Source: Hydractinia symbiolongicarpus (Eukaryota; Cnidaria; Hydrozoa; Anthoathecata; Hydractiniidae). From it: a DNA stretch of 64,000 nt. The stretch is taken from contig NC_079876.1 in the NCBI RefSeq assembly GCF_029227915.1, positions 36,873,828 to 36,937,827 on the forward strand, in the 5' to 3' direction. Below are positions 54,154 to 64,000 of this stretch, in pieces. Position numbers and translations under genes: made by a program. Within the stretch, counting starts at the first letter, position 1. Every line of letters starts with the position of its first letter. The notes beneath the pieces were generated by a model. That model was given only the letters and a program-made list of their open reading frames with translations. It searched no databases and was not told where the DNA came from.

Positions 54154-54167
54154 TGAAGAAATAGCGA

Positions 54168-56390
54168 CAGTTTCAAAAACAACATTTCATTGACTTTCTA
54201 ACAGTATCAATCCGTTTGAGTTACAACGGTTGAGTCACATATTCGTACCAACTTGTATTTAGCGATATTTTTCTCCTATTATTATGTTGCATCGCTTTTA
54301 ACAGTGAAACGATTGACTGTGGGACTAAATTGAACTGATTTTGGACTGTGACCTTATAAATGGTATAAGTGAGACAAGTGGACTCCAAGAAATAACATTC
54401 TTTGTAATTTGACATGATTGCCGGAACTCAGCGATTACACTGGGCGCTGTGGTAACGCTTCATTTAAGAATGTAAATAAATAAGTCATTCTTTACTGTGG
54501 GACCAATCCTAGCCGTTATCGCGCACTGAAGAAATAGCGACAATTTCAAAAACTACATTTCATTGTCTTTTTAACAGTATCAATCCGTTTGAGTTACAAC
54601 GGTTGAGTCACATATTCGTACCAACATGCATTTCGTCCTATTTTTCCGGTATTACTAGGTTGTATGGCTTTTAACAGTGAAACGATTAACTGTGGGACTT
54701 AATTGAACTGATTATTGACTGTGACCTTAAAAATGTTATAAGTGAGACAAGTGGACTCCAAGAAATAATATTCTTTTTAATTTGACATGATTGCCGGTAC
54801 TCAGCGATTACACAGGGCGGGGTGGTAGCGCTTCAAATTAAAATTAGGATAAAAAGTCCTTTTTTACTGTGGGACAAATCCTAGCCGAAATCGCGCGCTG
54901 AAGAAATAACGACAGTTTCAAAAACTACATATCAATGACATTCTAACGGTATCAATCCGCTTCAGTTACAGCGGTTGAGTCACATATTCGTAGCAACATG
55001 TATTTCGTGATATTTTTCCGGTATTACTAGGTTGTATGGCTTTTGACAGGGAAACGATTGACTGTGGGACTTAATTGAACTGACTATGGACTGTGACCTT
55101 ATGAATGTTAAAGTGAGACAATTGGACTCCAAGAAATAACATTCTTCCTCATTTGACATGATTGCCGAAACTCAGCGATTACACTGGGTGCTGTGTTAGC
55201 GCTTCAATTAAAAATTAATATAAAAAAGTCATTTTTTACTGCGGGACTATTCATAGCCGTTATCGCGCGCTGAAAAAATAGAGACAGCTTCAAAAACTAC
55301 TTTTCATTTACTTTCTAACGGTATCAATCCGCTTCAGTTACAACGGTTGCGTCACATATTCGTACCAACTTGTATTTAGCGATATTTTTCTCCTATTATT
55401 AGGTTGCATCGCTTTTAACAGTGAAACGATTAACTGTGGGACTTAATTGAACTGACTATGGACTGTGACCTTATGAATGTTAAAGTGAGACAATTGGACC
55501 CCAAGAAATAACATTCTTCTTAATTTGACATGATTACCGAAAGTCAGCGATTACACTGGGCGCGGTGGTAACGCTTCAATTAAAAATTAGGATAAAAAGT
55601 CATTTTTTACTTTGGGACCAATCCTAGCCGTTAGCGCGCGCTGAAGAAATAGCGACAGTTTCATTTCATTGACTTTCTAACATTATTAATCTGTTTCAAT
55701 TACAACAGTTGAGTCACATATTCGTACCAACATGTTTTTCGTGATATTTTTCCGGTATTACTAGGTTCTATGGCTTTCAACAGTGAAAAGATTGACTGTG
55801 GGACTTAATTGAACTGATTATGGACTGTGACCTTATAAATGTTAAAGTGAGAAAATATGACTCCAAGAAATAACACTCTTCCTAATTTGACATGTTTGCC
55901 GAAACTCAGCAATTACACTGGGCGCTGTGGTAGCGCTTCAATTAAAAAATAAGATAAAAAAGTCATTTTTTGCTGTGGCACCAATCCTAGCCGTTAGCGC
56001 GCGCAGAATTAATAGATATAGTTTCAAATACTACATTTCACTGATTTTCTAACGGTGTCAGTCCGTTTGAGTTTCAACGGTTGGGTCACATATTCGACCA
56101 ACATGTATTTAGCGATATTTATCTGATATTACTAGGTTGCATCGCTTTTAACAGTGAAACAATTGACTGTCGGGCTAAATTGAACTGATTTTGGACTGTG
56201 ACCTTATAAGTGTTATAAGTGAGGCAAGTGGACTCTGAGAAATAACATTCTTCTTAATTTGATATGATTGCCGGAACTCAGCGATTACACTGGGCGCTGT
56301 GGTAGCGCTTCATTTAAAAATTTAGATAAATAAGTCATTTTTTACTGTGGAACCAATCCTAGCCGTTATCGCGCGCTGAAGAAATAGCGA
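54168..56390. repeat. Six-monomer HOR (2223 bp), unit 1
   Basis: The unit starts at the CAGTTTCAAAAACAAC monomer. In order it contains the CTTGTATTTAGCG, GCATTTCGTCC, GACAGGGAAACG, CTACTTTTCATTTAC, 9-bp-deletion and ATTCGACCAAC monomers. It is followed by a near-identical unit. Private changes here include TACTTTGGGACC near 55609 and AATATGACTCC near 55855. Confidence 0.9.
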
Positions 56391-58605
56391 CAGTTTCAAA
56401 AACAACATTTCATTGACTTTCTAACAGTATCAATCCGTTTGAGTTACAACGGTTGAGTCACATATTCGTACCAACTTGTATTTAGCGATATTTTTCTCCT
56501 ATTATTATGTTGCATCGCTTTTAACAGTGAAACGATTGACTGTGGGACTAAATTGAACTGATTTTGGACTGTGACCTTATAAATGGTATAAGTGAGACAA
56601 GTGGACTCCAAGAAATAACATTCTTTGTAATTTGACATGATTGCCGGAACTCAGCGATTACACTGGGCGCTGTGGTAACGCTTCATTTAAGAATGTAAAT
56701 AAATAAGTCATTCTTTACTGTGGGACCAATCCTAGCCGTTATCGCGCACTGAAGAAATAGCGACAATTTCAAAAACTACATTTCATTGTCTTTTTAACAG
56801 TATCAATCCGTTTGAGTTACAACGGTTGAGTCACATATTCGTACCAACATGCATTTCGTCCTATTTTTCCGGTATTACTAGGTTGTATGGCTTTTAACAG
56901 TGAAACGATTAACTGTGGGACTTAATTGAACTGATTATTGACTGTGACCTTAAAAATGTTATAAGTGAGACAAGTGGACTCCAAGAAATAATATTCTTTT
57001 TAATTTGACATGATTGCCGGTACTCAGCGATTACACAGGGCGGGGTGGTAGCGCTTCAAATTAAAATTAGGATAAAAAGTCCTTTTTTACTGTGGGACAA
57101 ATCCTAGCCGAAATCGCGCGCTGAAGAAATAACGACAGTTTCAAAAACTACATATCAATGACATTCTAACGGTATCAATCCGCTTCAGTTACAGCGGTTG
57201 AGTCACATATTCGTAGCAACATGTATTTCGTGATATTTTTCCGGTATTACTAGGTTGTATGGCTTTTGACAGGGAAACGATTGACTGTGGGACTTAATTG
57301 AACTGACTATGGACTGTGACCTTATGAATGTTAAAGTGAGACAATTGGACTCCAAGAAATAACATTCTTCCTCATTTGACATGATTGCCGAAACTCAGCG
57401 ATTACACTGGGTGCTGTGTTAGCGCTTCAATTAAAAATTAATATAAAAAAGTCATTTTTTACTGCGGGACTATTCATAGCCGTTATCGCGCGCTGAAAAA
57501 ATAGAGACAGCTTCAAAAACTACTTTTCATTTACTTTCTAACGGTATCAATCCGCTTCAGTTACAACGGTTGCGTCACATATTCGTACCAACTTGTATTT
57601 AGCGATATTTTTCTCCTATTATTAGGTTGCATCGCTTTTAACAGTGAAACGATTAACTGTGGGACTTAATTGAACTGACTATGGACTGTGACCTTATGAA
57701 TGTTAAAGTGAGACAATTGGACCCCAAGAAATAACATTCTTCTTAATTTGACATGACTACCGAAAGTCAGCGATTACACTGGGCGCGGTGGTAACGCTTC
57801 AATTAAAAATTAGGATAAAAAGTCATTTTTTACTGTGGGACCAATCCTAGCCGTTAGCGCGCGCTGAAGAAATAGCGACAGTTTCATTTCATTGACTTTC
57901 TAACATTATTAATCTGTTTCAATTACAACAGTTGAGTCACATATTCGTACCAACATGTTTTTCGTGATATTTTTCCGGTATTACTAGGTTCTATGGCTTT
58001 CAACAGTGAAAAGATTGACTGTGGGACTTAATTGAACTGATTATGGACTGTGACCTTATAAATGTTAAAGTGAGAAAATAGGACTCCAAGAAATAACACT
58101 CTTCCTAATTTGACATGTTTGCCGAAACTCAGCAATTACACTGGGCGCTGTGGTAGCGCTTCAATTAAAAAATAAGATAAAAAAGTCATTTTTTGCTGTG
58201 GCACCAATCCTAGCCGTTAGCGCGCGCAGAATTAATAGATATAGTTTCAAATACTACATTTCACTGATTTTCTAACGGTGTCAGTCCGTTTGAGTTTCAA
58301 CGGTTGGGTCACATATTCGACCAACATGTATTTAGCGATATTTATCTGATATTACTAGGTTGCATCGCTTTTAACAGTGAAACAATTGACTGTCGGGCTA
58401 AATTGAACTGATTTTGGACTGTGACCTTATAAGTGTTATAAGTGAGGCAAGTGGACTCTGAGAAATAACATTCTTCTTAATTTGATATGAACTCAGCGAT
58501 TACACTGGGCGCTGTGGTAGCGCTTCATTTAAAAATTTAGATAAATAAGTCATTTTTTACTGTGGAACCAATCCTAGCCGTTATCGCGCGCTGAAGAAAT
58601 AGCGA
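56391..58605. repeat. Six-monomer HOR (2215 bp), unit 2, with 8-bp deletion
   Basis: This has the same monomer order as 54168-56390. It is 8 bp shorter because GATATGATTGCCGGAACTC has become GATATGAACTC at about 58490. Another private change is GACTACCG near 57764. The same 8-bp loss is found again at about 61446. Confidence 0.9.
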
Positions 58606-61323
58606 CAGTTTCAAAAACAACATTTCATTGACTTTCTAACAGTATCAATCCGTTTGAGTTACAACGGTTGAGTCACATATTCGTACCAACTTGTATTTAG
58701 CGATATTTTTCTCCTATTATTATGTTGCATCGCTTTTAACAGTGAAACGATTGACTGTGGGACTAAATTGAACTGATTTTGGACTGTGACCTTATAAATG
58801 GTATAAGTGAGACAAGTGGACTCCAAGAAATAACATTCTTTGTAATTTGACATGATTGCCGGAACTCAGCGATTACACTGGGCGCTGTGGTAACGCTTCA
58901 TTTAAGAATGTAAATAAATAAGTCATTCTTTACTGTGGGACCAATCCTAGCCGTTATCGCGCGCTGAAGAAATAGCGACAGTTTCAAAAACTAAATTTCA
59001 TTGACTTTCTAACAGTATCAATCCGTTTGAGTTACAGCGGTTGAGTCACATATTCGTACCAACATGTATTTCCTGATATTTTTGCGGTATTACTAGGTTG
59101 TATGGCATTTAACAGTGAAACGATTGACTGTGGGACTAAATTGAACTGATTTTAGACTGTGAATGTTAAAGTGAGACAATTGGACTCCAAGAAATAGCAT
59201 TCTTCCTAATTTGACATGATTGCCGAAACTCAGCGATTACACTGGGTGCTGTGGTAGCGCTTCAATTAAAAATTAAGATAAAAAAGTCATTTTTTACTGC
59301 GGGACTATTCATAGCCGTTATCACGCGCTGAAAAAATAGAGACAGCTTCAAAAACTACATTTCATTTACTTTCTAACGGTATCAATCCGCTTCAGTTACA
59401 ACGGTTGCGTCCCATATTCGCACCAACATGTATTTTGCGATGTTTTTCTCACATTACTAGGTTGCATCGCTTTTAACAGTGAAACGATTGACTGTGGGAC
59501 TAAATTGAACTGACTTTGGACTGTGACCTTATAAATGTTATAAGTGAGACAAGTGGTCTCCAAGAAATAACATTCTTTTTAATTTGACATGATTGCCGGA
59601 ACTCCGCGATTACACTGGGCGCTGTGGTAGCGCTTCATGTAAGAATTTAGATAAATAAGTCATTCTTTACTGTGGGACCAATCCTATCCGTTATCGCACG
59701 CTGAAGAAATAGCTACTGTTTCAAAAACTACATTTCATTGATTTTCTATCAGTATCAATCCGTTTGACTTACAACGGTTGAGTCACATATTCGTACCAAC
59801 ATGTATTTCGTGATATTTTTCCGGTATTACTAGGTTGTATGGCTTTTAACAGGGAAACGATTGACTGTGGGACTTAATTGAACTGACTATGGACTGTGAC
59901 CTTATGAATGTTAAAGTGAGACAATTGGACTCCAAGAAATAACATTCTTCCTAATTTGACATGATTGCCGAAACTCAGCGATTACACTGGGCGCTGTGGT
60001 AGTGCTTCATTTAAGAATTTAGATAAATAAGTCATTTTTTACTGTGGAACCAATCCTAGCCGTTATCGCGCGCTGAAGAAATAGCGACAGTTTCAAAAAC
60101 TAAATTTCATTGACTTTCTAACAGTATCAATCCGTTTGAGTTACAGCGGTTGAGTCACATATTCGTACCAACATGTATTTCCTGATATTTTTGCGGTATT
60201 ACTAGGTTGTATGGCATTTAACAGTGAAACGATTGACTGTGGGACTAAATTGAACTGACTATGGACTGTGACCTTATGAATGTTAAAGTGAGACAATTGG
60301 ACTCCAAGAAATAACATTCTTCCTAATTTGACATGATTGCCGAAACTCAGCGATTACACTGGGCGCTGTGGTAGTGCTTCATTTAAGAATTTAGATAAAT
60401 AAGTCATTTTTTACTGTGGAACCAATCCTAGCCGTTATCGCGCGCTGAAGAAATAGCGACAGTTTCAAAAACTAAATTTCATTGACTTTCTAACAGTATC
60501 AATCCGTTTGAGTTACAGCGGTTGAGTCACATATTCGTACCAACATGTATTTCCTGATATTTTTGCGGTATTACTAGGTTGTATGGCATTTAACAGTGAA
60601 ACGATTGACTGTGGGACTAAATTGAACTGATTTTAGACTGTGAATGTTAAAGTGAGACAATTGGACTCCAAGAAATAGCATTCTTCCTAATTTGACATGA
60701 TTGCCGAAAATCAGCGATTACACTGGGTGCTGTGGTAGCGCTTCAATTAAAAATTAAGATAAAAAAGTCATTTTTTACTGCGGGACTATTCATAGCCGTT
60801 ATCACGCGCTGAAAAAATAGAGACAGCTTCAAAAACTACATTTCATTTACTTTCTAACGGTATCAATCCGCTTCAGTTACAACGGTTGCGTCCCATATTC
60901 GCACCAACATGTATTTTGCGATGTTTTTCTCACATTACTAGGTTGCATCGCTTTTAACAGTGAAACGATTGACTGTGGGACTAAATTGAACTGACTTTGG
61001 ACTGTGACCTTATAAATGTTATAAGTGAGACAAGTGGTCTCCAAGAAATAACATTCTTTTTAATTTGACATGATTGCCGGAACTCCGCGATTACACTGGG
61101 CGCTGTGGTAGCGCTTCATGTAAGAATTTAGATAAATAAGTCATTCTTTACTGTGGGACCAATCCTATCCGTTATCGCACGCTGAAGAAATAGCTACTGT
61201 TTCAAAAACTACATTTCATTGATTTTCTATCAGTATCAATCCGTTTGACTTACAACGGTTGAGTCACATATTCGTACCAACATGTATTTCGTGATATTTT
61301 TCCGGTATTACTAGGTTGTATGG
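58368..61323. repeat. Eight-monomer HOR (2956 bp), unit 1
   Basis: The left edge overlaps the end of the preceding hexamer. Internally it looks like two related tetramers: AGCTACTGTTTC stands at 59711, and again at 61192 and 62667 (spacings 1481 and 1475). The CTAAATTTCATTGAC monomer with TTTGCGGTATTAC recurs at about 58990, 60100 and 60470; the last two are adjacent single-monomer duplicates. Confidence 0.88.
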
Positions 61324-64000
61324 CTTTTAACAGTGAAACAATTGACTGTCGGGCTAAATTGAACTGATTTTGGACTGTGACCTTATAAGTGTTATAAGTG
61401 AGGCAAGTGGACTCTGAGAAATAACATTCTTCTTAATTTGATATGAACTCAGCGATTACACTGGGCGCTGTGGTAGCGCTTCATTTAAAAATTTAGATAA
61501 ATAAGTCATTTTTTACTGTGGAACCAATCCTAGCCGTTATCGCGCGCTGAAGAAATAGCGACAGTTTCAAAAACAACATTTCATTGACTTTCTAACAGTA
61601 TCAATCCGTTTGAGTTACAACGGTTGAGTCACATATTCGTACCAACTTGTATTTAGCGATATTTTTCTCCTATTATTATGTTGCATCGCTTTTAACAGTG
61701 AAACGATTGACTGTGGGACTAAATTGAACTGATTTTGGACTGTGACCTTATAAATGGTATAAGTGAGACAAGTGGACTCCAAGAAATAACATTCTTTGTA
61801 ATTTGACATGATTGCCGGAACTCAGCGATTACACTGGGCGCTGTGGTAGTGCTTCATTTAAGAATTTAGATAAATAAGTCATTTTTTACTGTGGAACCAA
61901 TCCTAGCCGTTATCGCGCGCTGAAGAAATAGCGACAGTTTCAAAAACTAAATTTCATTGACTTTCTAACAGTATCAATCCGTTTGAGTTACAGCGGTTGA
62001 GTCACATATTCGTACCAACATGTATTTCCTGATATTTTTGCGGTATTACTAGGTTGTATGGCATTTAACAGTGAAACGATTGACTGTGGGACTAAATTGA
62101 ACTGATTTTAGACTGTGAATGTTAAAGTGAGACAATTGGACTCCAAGAAATAGCATTCTTCCTAATTTGACATGATTGCCGAAACTCAGCGATTACACTG
62201 GGTGCTGTGGTAGCGCTTCAATTAAAAATTAAGATAAAAAAGTCATTTTTTACTGCGGGACTATTCATAGCCGTTATCACGCGCTGAAAAAATAGAGACA
62301 GCTTCAAAAACTACATTTCATTTACTTTCTAACGGTATCAATCCGCTTCAGTTACAACGGTTGCGTCCCATATTCGCACCAACATGTATTTTGCGATGTT
62401 TTTCTCACATTACTAGGTTGCATCGCTTTTAACAGTGAAACGATTGACTGTGGGACTAAATTGAACTGACTTTGGACTGTGACCTTATAAATGTTATAAG
62501 TGAGACAAGTGGTCTCCAAGAAATAACATTCTTTTTAATTTGACATGATTGCCGGAACTCCGCGATTACACTGGGCGCTGTGGTAGCGCTTCATGTAAGA
62601 ATTTAGATAAATAAGTCATTCTTTACTGTGGGACCAATCCTATCCGTTATCGCACGCTGAAGAAATAGCTACTGTTTCAAAAACTACATTTCATTGATTT
62701 TCTATCAGTATCAATCCGTTTGACTTACAACGGTTGAGTCACATATTCGTACCAACATGTATTTCGTGATATTTTTCCGGTATTACTAGGTTGTATGGCT
62801 TTTAACAGGGAAACGATTGACTGTGGGACTTAATTGAACTGACTATGGACTGTGACCTTATGAATGTTAAAGTGAGACAATTGGACTCCAAGAAATAACA
62901 TTCTTCCTAATTTGACATGATTGCCGAAACTCAGCGATTACACTGGGCGCTGTGGTAGTGCTTCATTTAAGAATTTAGATAAATAAGTCATTTTTTACTG
63001 TGGAACCAATCCTAGCCGTTATCGCGCGCTGAAGAAATAGCGACAGTTTCAAAAACTAAATTTCATTGACTTTCTAACAGTATCAATCCGTTTGAGTTAC
63101 AGCGGTTGAGTCACATATTCGTACCAACATGTATTTCCTGATATTTTTGCGGTATTACTAGGTTGTATGGCATTTAACAGTGAAACGATTGACTGTGGGA
63201 CTAAATTGAACTGACTATGGACTGTGACCTTATGAATGTTAAAGTGAGACAATTGGACTCCAAGAAATAACATTCTTCCTAATTTGACATGATTGCCGAA
63301 ACTCAGCGATTACACTGGGCGCTGTGGTAGTGCTTCATTTAAGAATTTAGATAAATAAGTCATTTTTTACTGTGGAACCAATCCTAGCCGTTATCGCGCG
63401 CTGAAGAAATAGCGACAGTTTCAAAAACTAAATTTCATTGACTTTCTAACAGTATCAATCCGTTTGAGTTACAGCGGTTGAGTCACATATTCGTACCAAC
63501 ATGTATTTCCTGATATTTTTGCGGTATTACTAGGTTGTATGGCATTTAACAGTGAAACGATTGACTGTGGGACTAAATTGAACTGATTTTAGACTGTGAA
63601 TGTTAAAGTGAGACAATTGGACTCCAAGAAATAGCATTCTTCCTAATTTGACATGATTGCCGAAACTCAGCGATTACACTGGGTGCTGTGGTAGCGCTTC
63701 AATTAAAAATTAAGATAAAAAAGTCATTTTTTACTGCGGGACTATTCATAGCCGTTATCACGCGCTGAAAAAATAGAGACAGCTTCAAAAACTACATTTC
63801 ATTTACTTTCTAACGGTATCAATCCGCTTCAGTTACAACGGTTGCGTCCCATATTCGCACCAACATGTATTTTGCGATGTTTTTCTCACATTACTAGGTT
63901 GCATCGCTTTTAACAGTGAAACGATTGACTGTGGGACTAAATTGAACTGACTTTGGACTGTGACCTTATAAATGTTATAAGTGAGACAAGTGGTCTCCAA
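61324..64000. repeat. Eight-monomer HOR, unit 2, cut by window end
   Basis: It repeats 58368 onward at an offset of 2956, including the 8-bp deletion (58490 to 61446). The junction lies just before CTTTTAACAGTGAAACAATT, where the left context switches from the TTGCATCG to the TTGTATGG dialect. The unit is 279 bases short of complete at the window edge, so the array continues beyond it. Confidence 0.88.

Noticed and set aside
743-61809. About 20 reverse-strand open frames of 62-76 codons with similar peptides (e.g. 743-958, 27125-27340, 54221-54415)
   Set aside because: They are the same stretch of the satellite read in the same frame. Most monomers break the frame, starts and stops shift with point variants, and no domain or signal is visible.
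366-63999. CRISPR array
   Set aside because: The repeats are contiguous 370-bp monomers without spacers between short repeats, and there are no cas-like genes.

Overview
The window is almost entirely one satellite DNA array from a eukaryotic nuclear genome. A monomer of about 370-373 bp is repeated head to tail in one orientation from base 1 to base 64000, roughly 155-160 copies. I see no protein-coding gene, rRNA, tRNA or CRISPR array. Open frames of 61-78 codons recur only because the satellite recurs. The species cannot be named from this sequence. The monomers are AT-rich (37.6% G+C in the one I counted by hand) yet not CpG-depleted. The array could be centromeric, pericentromeric or subtelomeric; nothing here decides which.

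Layout. Bases 1-12367 are monomers of two main alternating dialects plus a third, with large internal duplications (1-3720 against 3721-8127). The repeat boundary at 3720/3721 coincides exactly with the first base of the window, which raises suspicion of an assembly seam. Bases 12368-15169 and 17035-19832 hold the only non-satellite DNA: two nearly identical 2.8-kb elements. Each splits one satellite monomer between A and T, starts with TC, ends with CTAG, and has a 5-bp-stem hairpin 8 nt before that end. Those are the hallmarks of a non-autonomous Helitron. Both copies lie in a duplicated 4.3-kb segment (10962-15280 and 15629-19943) that includes satellite flanks, so the second arose by array duplication, not by a second transposition.

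Bases 19833-45090 are a mosaic of satellite subfamilies with several scales of higher-order repeat (HOR): dimers of 745 bp, trimers of 1116-1118 bp, a six-monomer unit of about 2.23 kb and a ten-monomer unit of 3.71 kb. Bases 45090-48238 are a more diverged subfamily island, bracketed by about 154 bp of identical monomer. From 48239 to the end the array is most homogeneous. It holds a triplicated 1106-bp trimer, a duplicated 2223-bp hexamer and a 2956-bp octamer still repeating at the window edge. An 8-bp deletion at 58490 appears in one hexamer copy and again in the next octamer copy, which orders these amplifications in time.

The main result is the Helitron, which also carries its own degenerate internal repeats of about 100 bp, together with a readable history of nested satellite amplification. 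Everything was read by eye, so identity estimates and mosaic boundaries are approximate unless a single-base junction is given.
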